From: Capsaspora owczarzaki ATCC 30864
Lineage: Eukaryota; Opisthokonta; Filasterea
Length of the DNA stretch: 64,000 nucleotides
Direction: 5' to 3'
NCBI RefSeq assembly: GCF_000151315.2
Contig: NW_011887297.1
Coordinates: 721,587 to 785,586, forward strand
Shown here: piece after piece, positions 26,164 through 38,535 of the stretch
Layout: every line of letters begins with the position of its first letter
How positions within the stretch are numbered: position 1 is the first letter of the stretch
Position numbers and translations under genes: made by a program
Notes under the pieces: generated by a model
Databases searched by the model: none
What the model was told of the DNA's origin: nothing
Seen by the model: the letters and a program-made list of their open reading frames with translations, nothing else

Positions 26164-26625
26164 TAGCACAAGGTTGGTTTTTTTTTTCCCCTCCTCCATC
26201 TTTTGAGTCGATCTGTGTGTCAACACGGAAATCGGCGCTATCTGTAACAAGGTTGACTTTTTCAACCTCTTTTTCCTCCATCCTTTATATTTGTGGTTTT
26301 GTTTTTGTTGGCCTGGTTGCTGCAAAACGAGCATATTGTTTCTGTCCCCCTTTTTTGAGTTGTATGTTGTTCTCTCTTCACCATCTTGTCCTCGCAAAAT
26401 AGAGCTGAGTGTTTTATTATTATTTTTCATTGATGTAGCTTTCCATGGTTGTTGATCCAAGTGTTTTTCGAGGCTTGTAATCTGAGCGCGCAGCCTTCTA
26501 ATGCTCTTGTATGGCTTTGAAAACAAATCCCAATGCAAAAGTCCATTTTTTTTTTCTCTTTTTTTTTCCTTGTTTCTTTTTTTTTTTTTTTTTCTTTTCT
26601 TTCATTCTGACACTCCCATTGCGAG
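26164..26625. other. Non-coding spacer between PDE-cyclase and SF3B1
   Basis: 462 bases with T runs at 26178-26188, 26548-26570 and 26578-26593, the last just upstream of the SF3B1 start. No gene is seen; it should hold the PDE-cyclase 3' end and the SF3B1 promoter. Confidence 0.6.
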
Positions 26626-29600
26626 ATGCAGCAGCAAGCGGACGACGTCGAGGCCGAAATCAGGCAGCTGCAGGCCAGCCGTCGCTCCAACAGCGCGACT
26701 GCGTATGCGGACGACGACGGCAGCGAGGGCTACCTGAACGCAGGGACGACGACGACGGCAAAGTCGGGACAACGTCGCGGCAACGCTCATCAGCAGCAGG
26801 GCCGCGGCCACTACGACCGCGATGACGCTGATCACGACGACGCTGATCACGACGACGACGATGCGGACGGCGACAACGGCGCGGGTGGACTCGTTGGTGG
26901 CGGCGAGCGCGCGAGGCAGCGCAGGCTCAAGCAGATGGACATTGACGTCGACGACGAGGAGATTGGCTCTGCGGGCGACCCGACTGGCACGATGGGCGCG
27001 CGACAGAGCCACCACACGCGGGCCATGCAGGAGCTCGAGGCGGCGCACGCAGACCACGATCCGTTCAAGGAGTTTCAGCGCAAAAAGCTCACCGAGACGG
27101 AAAGCGAGTACAGCGCACGGCGGCTCAACCGGATGCTCTCCCCCGAGCGCGCAGATCCGTTTGCTGCTGCTGTGGCTGCTGGCGCTAAAGGCGGAGCGGC
27201 GGCGGCGGCGGATGGGTCGGGAGCAGCGACGGGACGAACGTACAAGCAGGCCATGGAAGAGGCTGCCCTTCTGCGCGAAGAGGCCGAGCTCAAGCGCAAG
27301 ATCAAGGAGAAGCAAGACAAGGAGGCAGAGCAGCTGCAGCTGCAACAGCAGCAGGGCATTGCGGCGGCACCCATCGCAGCGCCTCGCAAGCGTCGCTGGG
27401 ACCAGACTGCCAGCGACGTCCCTTCCACCGCTTCTGCTGCAGCAGCAACAGCAACAGCTGCCACGGACGATGATGCACCTGCAGCGAAACGCCCTGCACC
27501 AGCCCAGTCCGAGTGGGACGCCGATGACGCCACCGTCAGCAGCAGCATCCGTGCCCGCACTGCCGCTGCCGACTCTGGCGCGCCGTCGTCGGCCAGTCGC
27601 TGGGACGAAACCCCGCGCGCAGACTCAGCAGCCTCGACTGGCGGAGCGACTGGTGGAGCGACAGCTCGCCGCTCGCGTTGGGACGAGACGCCCGCAGCAG
27701 ACCGCTCTGGCGCGGCGGCCGAAACGCCGCGCTCGCGCCGTTCCCGCTGGGATGAGACGCCCGTTCACACCGGAGGAGGCCCTGGTGGTTTTGGTGCCGA
27801 GACCCCCGTGGGTGCTGCAGCATACGGCGCCGCCACTCCGCTGGTTGGCGGCTTGGCCGGCAAGCTGGGCTTTGGCGCCGCGGCTCCCGGCCCGTCTTCC
27901 CGTCTCGACATGGAGCTGAACGAGCGCAATCGCTTTATGAGCGACGACGATCTTGACGCCATTCTGCCAAAGGACGGGTACCGCATCATCAACCCGCCGG
28001 CCAGCTACGTGCCCATCCGCACCCCTTCGCGCAAGCTTCAAGCCACTCCCGTGGGTGAGCACGGCGGCGCGCAGGCAGGCTTCTTTTTGCAAGAAGAGCA
28101 GCGCGGCAACCACCACGGTATCGAGGCCATTCAGCCACCGGGCGGCTTGCCTGCGCTCCGTCCCGAGGACAAGCAGCACTTTGCCAAGCTCATGACCGAG
28201 GTCGACGAAGATGCCCTCTCTGTCGAGGAGCTCAAGGAGCGGCGCATCATGAAGCTCTTGCTCAAAATCAAGAACGGCACCCCGCCCGTCCGCAAGGTTG
28301 CCCTTCGCCAAATCACCGACAAGGCCCGCGAGCTTGGCGCTGGCCCGCTCTTCAACCAAATCCTTCCCCTGCTGATGTCGCCGTTGGACGAGCAGGAGCG
28401 CCATTTGCTCGTCAAGGTCATTGACAGAATTCTCTACAAGCTCGACGAGCTGGTTCGGCCGTATGTGCACAAGATTCTGGTGGTTATTGCCCCGCTGCTG
28501 ATTGACGAGTCGTACTTTGCGCGCTCGGAAGGCCGCGAGATTGTTGCCAACCTCGCCAAGGCTGCCGGCCTGCCGACCATGATCTCCGTCATGCGCCCGG
28601 ACATTGACAACCCAGACGAGTACGTGCGGAACACGACCGCGCGCGCCTTTGCGGTGGTGGCCTCGGCTCTCGGCATCCAGTCGCTCGTGCCATTCCTCAA
28701 GGCTGTCTGCAAGAGCAAAAAGTCTTGGCAGGCGCGGCACACTGGCATCAAGGTTGTCCAGCAAATCGCCATTCTGATTGGCTGCGCAGTGCTGCCCCAT
28801 CTCAAGTCCCTTGTGGACATTATCGAGGAGGGCCTCAAGGACACTGAGCAAAAGGTGCGAACCATCACTGCGCTTGCCATTGCCGCCCTTGCCGAGGCCG
28901 CGACTCCGTACGGCATCGAGTCGTTTGACTCTGTTCTCAAGCCGCTCTGGAAGGGCATCAAGCACCACTCTGGCAAGGGTCTGGCCGCCTTCCTCAAGGC
29001 CATTGGCCACATCATTCCGCTGATGGACGCCGAGTACGCCAACTTTTACACCCGCGACGTGATGGTCGTGTTGATCCACGAGTTTGCGTCGCCCGACCCG
29101 GAAATGAAGCTGATTGTCCTCAAGGTCGTCAAGCAGTGCTGCTCGACGGACGGCGTCGAGCCCGCCTACATTCGCGACGAAGTCCTGCCAGAGTTTTTCC
29201 GCCACTTTTGGGTGAGCAGAATGGCTGCCGAACCCCGCAACTACCGGGCTGTCGTCGAAACCACCGTCGAGCTCGCAAGCAGGGTTGGCGTCTCTGACAT
29301 TGTGCGTCGCATTGTGGACGACTTGAAGCACGAAAACGAGTTTTACCGCCGCATGGTCATGCAGACCATCGAGAAGATTATCACCAACCTCGGTGCGGCC
29401 GACATTGACTCAGACCTCGAGGTGCGCCTGATGGACGGCGTCATGCACGCCTTCCAGGAGCAGCAGCAAGAGGACCACGCCATTCTCTCTGGCTTTGGTG
29501 TCGTATGCAATGCCCTTGGCCAGCGCACCAAGCCCTACTTGGCCCAGATCTGCGGTATCATTTTGTGGCGCCTCAACAACAAGACGGCGCGCATTCGCCA

Positions 29601-30669
29601 ACAGGCTGCCGACCTCATCTCGCGCACAGCCTCCGTCATGAAAGCGTGCGACGAGGACGCGCAGCTCAAGCGCCTGGGCACGGTGCTCTACGAGTATCTC
29701 GGCGAGGAGTATCCCGATGTCCTCGCCTCCATCATTAATGCTCTGAAGGCGATTGCTTCCGTGCTTGGCATGCAGGACATGAGCCCGCCCATCAAGGACT
29801 TGCTTCCCCGCATCACGCCCATCCTTCGCAACCGTCACGAGCGTGTGGCCGAGGCCATCATCGACCTCGTCGGTCGTATTGCCGATCATGGACCCGAGTT
29901 TGTTTCTGCTCGCGAGTGGATGCGCATTGCCTTCTTGCTGCTCGAGCTGCTCAAGGCGCCCCGAAGGTCCATCCGCCGCGCTGCTGTCAATACCTTTGGC
30001 TACATTGCCAAGGCCATTGGCCCTCACGACGTGCTGACGACGCTGCTCAACAATCTCAAAGTCCAAGAGCGACAGCTGCGTGTCTGCACGACCGTGGCGA
30101 TCGCCATTGTTGCCGAAACCTGCGCGCCATACACTATTTTGCCTGCGCTCATGAACGAGTACCGTGTGCCCGAACTCAACGTTCAGAACGGTGTGCTCAA
30201 GTCACTGTCCTTCCTTTTCGAGTACATTGGCGAAATGGGCGTGGATTACGTGTACGCCGTCACACCTCTGCTCGAGGATGCACTGATGGACCGCGACATG
30301 GTTCACCGGCAAACCGCTTGCTCTGTCGTCAAGCATCTTTCGCTTGGCGTGTATGGCTTTGGCTGCGAGGACGCGCTCACTCATTTGCTCAACTATGTCT
30401 GGCCAAACATTTTCGAGACCTCGCCGCACGTGATTAACGCCGTCGTTGACGCCATCGACGGCTGCCGCGTTGCGCTTGGTCCCTGCCGCATTCTTCAGTA
30501 CGTTCTCCAAGGCATGTTCCACCCCGCCCGCCGTGTTCGCGACATTTATTGGAAGGTGTACAACAACGCCTACATTGGTGCGCAGGATGCCTTGGTGGCC
30601 CATTACCCTCGCATTCCCAACGACGAGCGCAATACCTACGCGCGACCGGAGCTGGACTACCTGTTCTAA
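26626..30669 (+). CDS. SF3B1: Splicing factor 3B subunit 1 (U2 snRNP, HEAT-repeat)
   Basis: Single-exon gene for 1347 residues (human 1304). SF3B1 is the HEAT-repeat scaffold of U2 snRNP that clamps the branch-site helix. The N-terminal third is disordered and holds U2AF-ligand-type RWDETP motifs; at least three copies ([27 protein letters not shown]) lie at about residues 324-385, plus a KRRWDQT. The HEAT domain is very strongly conserved: [21 protein letters not shown], then [20 protein letters not shown]. The lysine equivalent to human K700, a hotspot in leukaemia, is present at residue 743. The protein ends in [12 protein letters not shown], like other SF3B1 proteins. The start is the first ATG after the T run and there is no in-frame extension of note. 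Lack of introns contrasts with most neighbours. Confidence 0.98.
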   Translation: MQQQADDVEAEIRQLQASRRSNSATAYADDDGSEGYLNAGTTTTAKSGQRRGNAHQQQGRGHYDRDDADHDDADHDDDDADGDNGAGGLVGGGERARQRRLKQMDIDVDDEEIGSAGDPTGTMGARQSHHTRAMQELEAAHADHDPFKEFQRKKLTETESEYSARRLNRMLSPERADPFAAAVAAGAKGGAAAAADGSGAATGRTYKQAMEEAALLREEAELKRKIKEKQDKEAEQLQLQQQQGIAAAPIAAPRKRRWDQTASDVPSTASAAAATATAATDDDAPAAKRPAPAQSEWDADDATVSSSIRARTAAADSGAPSSASRWDETPRADSAASTGGATGGATARRSRWDETPAADRSGAAAETPRSRRSRWDETPVHTGGGPGGFGAETPVGAAAYGAATPLVGGLAGKLGFGAAAPGPSSRLDMELNERNRFMSDDDLDAILPKDGYRIINPPASYVPIRTPSRKLQATPVGEHGGAQAGFFLQEEQRGNHHGIEAIQPPGGLPALRPEDKQHFAKLMTEVDEDALSVEELKERRIMKLLLKIKNGTPPVRKVALRQITDKARELGAGPLFNQILPLLMSPLDEQERHLLVKVIDRILYKLDELVRPYVHKILVVIAPLLIDESYFARSEGREIVANLAKAAGLPTMISVMRPDIDNPDEYVRNTTARAFAVVASALGIQSLVPFLKAVCKSKKSWQARHTGIKVVQQIAILIGCAVLPHLKSLVDIIEEGLKDTEQKVRTITALAIAALAEAATPYGIESFDSVLKPLWKGIKHHSGKGLAAFLKAIGHIIPLMDAEYANFYTRDVMVVLIHEFASPDPEMKLIVLKVVKQCCSTDGVEPAYIRDEVLPEFFRHFWVSRMAAEPRNYRAVVETTVELASRVGVSDIVRRIVDDLKHENEFYRRMVMQTIEKIITNLGAADIDSDLEVRLMDGVMHAFQEQQQEDHAILSGFGVVCNALGQRTKPYLAQICGIILWRLNNKTARIRQQAADLISRTASVMKACDEDAQLKRLGTVLYEYLGEEYPDVLASIINALKAIASVLGMQDMSPPIKDLLPRITPILRNRHERVAEAIIDLVGRIADHGPEFVSAREWMRIAFLLLELLKAPRRSIRRAAVNTFGYIAKAIGPHDVLTTLLNNLKVQERQLRVCTTVAIAIVAETCAPYTILPALMNEYRVPELNVQNGVLKSLSFLFEYIGEMGVDYVYAVTPLLEDALMDRDMVHRQTACSVVKHLSLGVYGFGCEDALTHLLNYVWPNIFETSPHVINAVVDAIDGCRVALGPCRILQYVLQGMFHPARRVRDIYWKVYNNAYIGAQDALVAHYPRIPNDERNTYARPELDYLF

Positions 30670-30804
30670 GCCGCGACGTTGCTTGATGTTTGGTTGTTGT
30701 TCTTTGCTCTTCTTCCTTTTTCTGGTTGTGTCATCTGTGTTGCACCTTTTGTCTCTGTTCTTCTTCTCTGCCACTGTGGCCATCCACCACACGATTTGGC
30801 GAAA

Positions 30805-30810
30805 AATAAA
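30805..30810 (+). terminator. AATAAA-type poly(A) signal for SF3B1
   Basis: AATAAA lies 136 bases after the SF3B1 stop codon and about 35 bases before a long A run. Position fits a cleavage and polyadenylation signal; no transcript evidence is available. Confidence 0.4.
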
Positions 30811-30843
30811 GAAGTAAAACCAAACAAACAAACCACCACCAAA

Positions 30844-30877
<34 letters not shown>

Positions 30878-30954
30878 AACAACACAAACACAACGTTTTT
30901 ATTTTGCCCCATTGTAGTGCACTGTTTTTTTTCTCGATCATTGTCAACATTACA

Positions 30955-32460
30955 CTAGGTTGATTTCGGGGCAGAATCTGCTGGTGGCTCATCGGCGGAT
31001 TTGGCGTGTGTGTTGAGAACGTGAACAAGCAGCTGAGGAGCCTGTTCAATCATGCTCGTGACACGCGCGGCGGGACTGCTCATCAAGCCGACAATCTCGG
31101 CCTGGTAGTCGCGAACCGGTCGCATGGCCAAGTACGAGGGCACGTCTTCCTTCGAGAGCAGCGCTCGCTCGACCTTGACGCCGAGCAGCTCAAAGCGGGC
31201 ATCCCCGGCCATGACCGCGGGCAGCGCGCCCAGCTCCTTCTCGTACGAGTAAATGACACACGTGTTTCCGTGGAAAAGGAGCTTCATGTTGCGGAAGTCT
31301 GTGCGGGAGACGGCGCGACGGATGAGCGAGCCGTTGAACAGCCGAACGTTCAGTCCTGCAGCCTTCAGCTTCATGCGAAAGTTGAGCCATGCCTGCGAGT
31401 CCATCGCCGACCAGTGGTAGATGGCCATGAACTTCGCCGAATCAAGCATTGTGAAAAAGTGATACAAGTCACGATCCTTTCGCACTGTGCGGCCACGCAT
31501 GCCATGTCGAACGTGCGCTGCATTGAAGTCAGGTCGGCCGCCACATCAAAGCCAACACACACACACACCCAAAGCCCAAATGAGAAAGAAATGGCATCCA
31601 AAGTGAGTCGGGGTGACAACGAGCAGAGCCTCCAATAAACAATAAACGAAACTTGCCATCCCCCCAACCCAACTTCCCCCGCTTCTTCTTTGACTCCAGC
31701 TCAACATTCACAACAAAACCTCACCTGGCAAGAAATCCTGGACTTGGACGCCAGTTTGGCCACCGGCGATGGCTGCCTCTGCTCGGGCGTTGGCTTGCTC
31801 CCAGGCAATCTTGTTGGACGCCTCAGCGCGTGCATGGATGCGCTTGGTGCGCTCCTTCATGGCGTTCTCAGCGGACTGCGTCTTGCCTTTCCCCTTGGCG
31901 GCGCCACCGGTCTTTGCCGCAGCAGAGGTGGCAGCAGCAGCGTCCGCCTTGGGTCGGCGGAGCGTCGGGGTGGTGGATGTGACCGTCTCGAGCTTGGCCG
32001 GCGGCAACACTGGACGGGTCATTGCAGCATAGGCTGCCGAGAGTGCCTGGGTATCGTTCTGGGCGTGCGCCTGGACGATCGCCGAGAGCTGTGCGTTCTG
32101 CTGGGCGGCAAGCGCGGCCGGGGTCGGCAGCTTGAGTGGCAGCCGCACGGGCTCGAGCGCCTCGTACTGCTCACGAAGCAGGACGCCGCGCTGCATAAAG
32201 TAGTTTGCCATTGCGCTGCGGCCCTGGTTGGTGAGGCGGGACGGGGTCGGGGTCGCCTCTGGGCGCTGCCGCGTGCCCTTGCGCTTCTTGTTCTTCTTGA
32301 GCGCCACCCGCGACACGGGCTGCGGCGTCATTACGGCAGTGTACAGTGCGGCAGTCGTTGCGCTGCGCCGAGGCACGGCGGTCGTCGCCACCACCGATGA
32401 GGGCGCTGGCCTGGCTGCAGCAGAAGCAGCAACGAGAACAGATCGCAATCCCAAAAGCAT
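30955..32460 (-). CDS. MRPL10: Mitochondrial large-subunit ribosomal protein uL10m-like
   Basis: Two exons, 31725-32460 and 30955-31517, joined through GTGAGG and TTCAATGCAG to give 432 residues. The N-terminus (MLLGLRSVLVAASAAARPAP) looks like a mitochondrial targeting peptide. The C-terminal 180 residues fit the uL10 fold: AKFMAIYHWSAMDSQAWLNF for the first strand and helix, then LKAAGLNVRLFNGSLIRRAV, LLFHGNTCVIYS, FELLGVKVERALLSKEDV and LLVHVLNTHA. uL10 anchors the L7/L12 stalk that recruits translation factors. The middle is a long Ala/Lys/Arg-rich extension not usual in uL10m, which makes the protein well over the typical 260 residues. The gene converges on SF3B1. The assignment rests on the C-terminal half only. 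Confidence 0.68.
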
Positions 32461-32961
32461 GGCCAAAGAATAAAGAATAAAGAATAAAAAAAACAAAAAA
32501 AAAAAAAAAAGATTGAATTTATGAGCTTTGATTTCAGCTTTTTTGCTTTGACGTGCATCAACTTGTCTGAGCTCGCTTTTTTCGTTGATCAAACGGTGAA
32601 CAGCCAAAAAAAGTGAGAATAAGAAAGCATCCTCCGCTGCTGCTGGAAAATCACAAGCAACCAATCCGATGTTAAATTTTGTACTGGTTTGACATTTCAC
32701 AAAAAAAAAAAAAAAAAGCAACGAAGCAAACAAAAAGACACGTCAAAGTGAAAGATGGAAACTATGTTCGAAACAGAAGGAAGAGGAAAAAATGGAGAAA
32801 AAGAAGGGTGCGGAGGGAGGGACAGACAGGGATATATCTCTCAATCAGAGAACAGACAAAAAAAAATAATAAAGATCGACTAAAATCAACCAGCCGACAG
32901 CAGAAACCACCGCGGCCAATGATGAGGACGAGGACTCGTACCAAATACGAGCCACGCGATT
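32461..32961. other. Spacer between the uL10m-like gene and the ankyrin giant
   Basis: 501 bases between the uL10m-like start and the ankyrin gene stop, both on the minus strand. It holds A runs near 32486-32510 and 32701-32717 and no supported gene. Confidence 0.6.
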
Positions 32962-35900
32962 TTACTTGCTGGTATCTTGGGTGGTAGAACGAAGCTTTGA
33001 GCGAATATTGGACAGACTTTCACTCTCGGCGGGCGGTGTGTTGATCATGGAGACGGGTCGGCCTCGGCCGCCAGCGGCGGAGGTGCCCGAAGCAGGGGCA
33101 GGAGCAGCTGCGGGGGTGGCGGAGGGCGCACCAAAAGTAGACACGGGGCGCGCGCGCTTGGGTGCCTCGGCTTCGGGTTCATTCTCGGGCGCCTTGGGCG
33201 TCGCGGTGCTCGTCTTGGCAGGACCGAACATTGACGGCACCTTGAGAGGCTTGACGGCCGCATCCTCTGCAGGCGGAGAGAACGGCCCATTGTCAGACTT
33301 CGGGGTCGGGGAAGGGGTGCCGGCCATGAAGCCCTGCTTCAGCGAAGCCAGAGAAACGCCACGCACGGCTTCCTTGGCATCGTTCTCGGACGAGCGGGTG
33401 GTAGTGTTGGATGAAAGGACAGGGCCAGACTTGAGTTGGGACGGCTTGACAATTTCAGGCAGTGCTTCTTCGGCGGGCTTGGCGACGGCTTCAGTCGAGG
33501 CTGAAGGGCGCATGGACTTGCTGGTCGGTGCTTCAGCGGCAGTCGGCTTGGAAGCGCTGGTCTTGGCAGGTTCAGGCGCAGCCTTGGCAGGTTCAGGCAC
33601 AGCCTTGGCCGGCGCAGCAGCAGCAGCAGCAGGTTTGGCATTGTTGAAGGTCGCGCCAAACGCAGAGTTCAATTTGCCAACCGAGGGCTTGTCGCCGGCA
33701 TAGCGCGCCGTGTCATCCTGGACGACCGGGGCAGGTTTGTTGGAGGGCACCTCGGGCTTGCGAGGCGGTTCCTCCTCGTCTGCAATGGAAGTTCGCGAGC
33801 GACCTCCAGCAGCAAGCTTGCCGACAGGAGCAGCAGCGGCAGCAGTAGCAGCGGGAGCGGCAGCAGAACCGCCAAACATCTTGCGAGCGGCGGAAACGGC
33901 AACGACGCTTTCGTCGTCAGCCAGCTTGCTCGGGGGCGCTTTTCGCTCTTCCTCGACCATCTTGACTGACGGTTTGGCGGCAGGCTTGGTCTCCTCAACG
34001 GGCTCCACTTTCGAAGGGTTTCGACTCAGCTTGGCAACGGGCTTTACCTCCTCAACGGACTCCACCTTCGAAGGGGTTCGACTCAGATTGGCAGCGGGCT
34101 TGACTTCCTCAACGGAATCTGCCGGCTTTGAGTTGGAACGGTTCAACCGAGCATTTTTAGCCGCGGCAATCTCGGGATCGTCCGCCAGACTCTTGCGCGA
34201 AGTGGCGTCCGATGTCGCCTTGGACTGGTCTTGGAAGACCTTGAGTGAGGCCTTGGCGGCGCGAGCAGCGGCAATCTCGGGATCGTCATTGAACGACGTC
34301 CCCTTGGACACATTTCCACTGCGGCTACCGGCCGAGGAAGGCTCGTCGGCGGGCACCTCTGTTTTGGCTTTGAGCGCAGCACGGGCAGCACGAGCAGCTG
34401 CAATCTCCGGATCATCGTTGAAAGATGCCGGCTTGGACGAGCCAGAGGAACGGGGAGCGGGCTCCTTGGCGCGCGCTTCTTCCTCTTCTCGCTTCTGGCG
34501 TGCAGCTGCACGAGCCGCACGAGCAGCAGCAAGCTCCGGATCTTCCTCAGGCTCTTGCTTGGTCTTTGCGGGTGCTGCTTGTTCAGCAGCAGCAGCCTCT
34601 TCTTGCTGGCGGCGCGCCTTGCGTGCAGCGCGCTGGGCTTCAAAGTCATCTTCAGCAGGCTCTTGTTTGGCCTTTGTGGGCGCTGGCGGTTGAGCCGCAG
34701 CCTCCTCTTGCTGGCGGCGGGCCTTACGAGCAGCGCGTTGGGCTTCAAAATCATCGTCCGCAGCTGTAGCAGCAGGCGCGGTTTCCTGCAGTTCTTGTTG
34801 TCGCCGAGCTTTGCGAGCGGCTCGTTGGGCCTCGAAATCATCGTCTGCAGAGGAAGTGGAGGCGGCCGGAGCGGCAACCGGCTCAGCAGCAGCAGCAGCA
34901 GCACCTCCAGCTTCAGCCAATCGTCGCGCAGCGCGAGCAGCACGGCGAGCCTCATAGTCGGCGTCAGCATCCAATTCCACAGAGGCTGCTGCAGCAGCAG
35001 CCGTCTTCTTTTCGACTGCCTTTGGCTCGACGGGCTTCTCAACAGGCTTCTCGACAGGCTTCTCAACAGGCTTCTCGACGGGCTTGGCAACAGGCTTCTT
35101 CTCAACAGGCTTTTCCGCTGGTTCTCAACAGGCTTTTCCGCTGGTTGCTCAAACATTTTGCCGGCAGCAGCACGGGCGCCGCGGGCGGCAGCGAGCTCGG
35201 GATCATCGGCGAGGGATGACTTGACAGGTTCACGCGTGCGCGAGGCACCGCTGGAACCAGATGACGCGGATGAGGTGGATGAGCCGGACGAGCGGCCACT
35301 GATGGAGGATGGCACGTGGGCAGAGCTGGTCAGGCCCTTCTTTGTCATGTACTCGCGGACACGCTCGCGCTCTTCGGCAGCCGCGCGCTCAGCCTCCTCC
35401 CGTTGGACGCGGAGTCGCTCCAGATCCTCCAACTCACGTTGGCGCTCGGCTTCGCGTTCCTGCTTTTCAATAATCTTGCGCTGCCGCGCCTCCTCGAGTT
35501 GGCGCTCTTCCTCGAGCTCTGCAGCCTTGCGCCGTTCCTCAGCGCGAGCATACTCTTCGGCGTAGCGGGCACGCTCCAGTGCGGCCTCTGCTTCGGCGGC
35601 TTCAGCTGCAAGGCGCTCTTGCTCCTCTTCTTCCTGACGGAGACGCTCGAGTCTTTCACGCTCTTCGCGACGACGCTTTTCGCGCTCCTCGCGCTCGAGG
35701 CGTGCCCGTTCAGCCGCTGCAGCCGCTTCGGCGGCCTTCCGCTCTTCCTCGAGACGAATACGCTCAAGTCGCTGCCGTTCCAGCTCTTCGCGCTCAGCTT
35801 GCAGCTCTCGTTCGCGCTTTTCGTTCTCAGCCTTGACCTTGGCGCGTTGGCGAGCACGCTCTTCGGCCGCGGCATTTTCAGCAGCTTCGGCTTCTTGACG

Positions 35901-38535
35901 CGCCTTCAGCCGTGCAGCCGCTTTGGCCTTGAGCCGCTCGGCACGCTCTTGCTCTTCGCTCATGGCCGAATCCCCAGAGGCAGGAGGCGGCGACGGCGAC
36001 GATGACACCAGCTGTACAGGCGATTCCGTCCGCAAAACGGCAACAGGCGCAACAACAGGTGCTGGCACCTTCGGGAGCTCAACGGGTTCCGGCGGCGGTG
36101 GGCCGTCGTCATCATCATCAACATGGCCAACGGGCTCCGGCGGCGGCGGACCATCATCGTCGCTTTCAACGTGATCGAGCGGCGGAGGCAAGTCGTCATC
36201 CGCGGGTTGCTGACGGGCAGCAACGGGCGCCGGCGCCGGGGGTGGCGACGGCAGGTGCGAGGCATCGGGCACCCCGCGCGTCGTGGAAATGCGCAGCGGC
36301 GACGGGCGGGCCGGAGCACTCGTAAAGGTCGCTGGCGACACTGGCGACGCTTTGCCCGAGTTCGACTCCGAGTCGCTGACTTCAAGGGTCGGATCCGACC
36401 AGCGCGGAACCAGCGCGGGCGGCAGCGTGGGGGAAGCGGTGGCGTGGCCACCATCGGCACTCGCATGGAGGGCTTTGGCGTCCCAGGACAAACGTCTGCC
36501 GTGGCGGCGGTGGGACAGCCCAGCTGCGTCAGGGTCGGGCGAGACCGTCGAGACGGTGATGGTGGCGATCGGCGGTGGCGGGGGCAAGTTTGCTGGGGGT
36601 GGCGGGAGGGCAGCCAAGCTCGGAGGGCCATGCGGAGGCGGGGAGGGCAAATCCGGAGTGGCGAGTTTGCGTGCGGTCAATGCCGTTGGCGAGGGCATGT
36701 TCTGCAACTCTTCATCCACAGAGGCAGTGGAGAGTTTGCGCTGCGGCGCCTGGTGAGTGTCATAGTCATTGTCATCATCGTCACACACGGATGGCGGGCG
36801 CAACTGGCCCTGCAAAGCGCGTCGAGCGAAAGGCGTGGCGCCGGCAGCGGAGGTGGAAAGATTCGTGGGCTTGGGGTGGCGGGGTCCAGGAGGCGGGAGG
36901 GGCGAGCGAGCACGCGCACTCGGCGAGTCTTCTGGGCGACTGGTGGAATCTTCCGAGGAGGAGCGGAAGCGCGCATGCTGGGGTGTTGCCACGTCGTCGC
37001 CGAGGGAATCCTCCGAGACCATTCGCACGTGTCCATTGCGGTCAGAGTCGGCCGCAAGAGAGGCAGCTGCGGCAGCTGCCTGCGCAGCAGCGAGCTCTGC
37101 TTCGCGAAGCTTGGTTCGCGCTACCTCCTCAGCAGCGGCGGCAGCAGCAGCGGAGGCCGCCGCAGCAGCAGCGACAGCTTTGGCCTGTTCGGCCTCGCGC
37201 TGTTCGGCTTCGCGCTGTTCACGCTCGCGTTCTTCACGTTCCCGGTGTTGAGCAGCAAGCCGTTCTCGCTCCTCGGCCTCACGACGTGCAAGCGCCTCCC
37301 GCTCTTTGACGAGTCGAGCCTGTTCGCGCTCGTGCGCGGCCTGTTCCTCACGCTCCTTGGCAGCCTTCTCGTCACGCTCCTTGGCCGCCTGACGTTCCTT
37401 CACCGAGTCTGGGGCAGCATCACGACGAATAGACGCGCGATAGCGATTCAGCCCAGCGGTACTGACCTGAGGTGGGTGGTCTTCCGACGCCGCACCCGAG
37501 CCGTACAATCGGCGAGCGGCGGAGGTTGGGCCAGTTTCGTTCAGCAGCTTGACCTCAGCTTGTGCTATTGTGCAAAGACCAAGCACGCGTCGATGGATGA
37601 AAGTGAGCCAAAAGCAACAACCCCCCCCATTCAACGCAAACAAGTCCAATAAACACATCGAACAAAAATTGCTCACCGATTCTCTCAGCCACATCAGTGC
37701 GGCCCTCGCGTTTCGCAAGCATCTCGGGGGTAAAGTTGTCCTTGGTGCGGCACTCGAGATCGGCGCCGTAGTCAATCAGCATGGCAACGGGGTCTTGTTG
37801 ACCGCTGGCGGCGGCGTAGTGAAGCGGCGTCCAGAGGTTGTTGTCGTCCATGCCAATGTCGGCATCGTGGTAGACGAGCAGCGAAATCACGGCAGCATGG
37901 CCTCGGTCGCAGGCGCAGTGCAGTGCGGTTTTGCCATCCTTGTCTTGGGCGTCCACCTGAGCGCCCTGCTTGAGCAACAGGGTGACGCACATGATTTGGC
38001 CGCTCTCGCTGGCCTCATGCAGAGGCGTGCGGCCTTCCTCGTTGACCACATGCACGGACGCGTTGTTCTTGATCAACAGTGAAATGCAGTCTGGGTAGCC
38101 GTGGTAGGCAGCCCAGTACACGGGCGTGCTTCCGTCCTGGGCTGCGTGATTGACATTGGCATTGGCGTTGATCAAGAGCTGTGCGCAATCGGCATGGCCG
38201 TTACGCACGGCGTACATGAGTGCGGAATAGCCAACGTGGTCGACAAGGCTCACATCACCGCCGGCATCCAGCAGCATCGGCAAGCACTTGCTCAAGCCCT
38301 GCAAGGATGCACGATGGACGAGCGTGCGGCCCGTTCGTGGGTCCTGATAGTTGACATCTTCCTCTGCAATCTTGTGGCTGTTGGCGAGCTCTTGCAGCTT
38401 CTTGTAGTCGTTCTTCCGAACCAGCGTGAGCAGATTGCCATAGCTCGGCGGGAAGCTCGCAATGCTTCCAGCCAACGGTGGGGGCTTTTCAACGGGGTTT
38501 TTCTTGTTGAACGAGTTTGCTGACTTGGGCGGCAT
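32962..38535 (-). CDS. Giant ankyrin-repeat / charged coiled-coil / tandem-repeat protein
   Basis: Two exons, 37677-38535 and 32962-37564. If one copy of a 23-base tandem duplication at 35099-35144 is discounted, the total is exactly 1813 codons; as written the frame breaks there. Residues about 40-285 are some seven ankyrin repeats (for example EGRTPLHEASESGQIMCVTLL and DGKTALHCACDRGHAAVISLL). A long Glu/Arg/Ala coiled coil follows (KERDEKAAKEREEQAAHERE and, later, a second block), separated by Pro-rich sequence with DDDGPPPPEPV repeats. The C-terminal third carries two repeat families: DDPEIAAARAARAALK and DDDFEAQRAARKARRQQE, three or more copies each, and a K-P-V-E-K run. The end is IRSKLRSTTQDTSK. 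Ankyrin repeats bind proteins and the coiled coils suggest a scaffold or cytoskeletal linker, but no named family is recognised. Confidence 0.75.
35099..35144. repeat. 23-base tandem duplication breaking the ankyrin gene frame
   Basis: Two adjacent identical 23-base units (35099-35121 and 35122-35144) start TTCTCAACAGGC on the plus strand. Because 23 is not a multiple of three, the second copy shifts the frame. With one copy the protein reads on from QPAEKPVE into KKPVAKPVEKPVEK and one open frame spans 32962-37564. Confidence 0.9.

Noticed and set aside
33710-34693. Long plus-strand Ser/Ala frames opposite the ankyrin giant
   Set aside because: Antisense of the repetitive Ala/Glu/Lys-coding sequence; such repeats leave the opposite strand open by composition.
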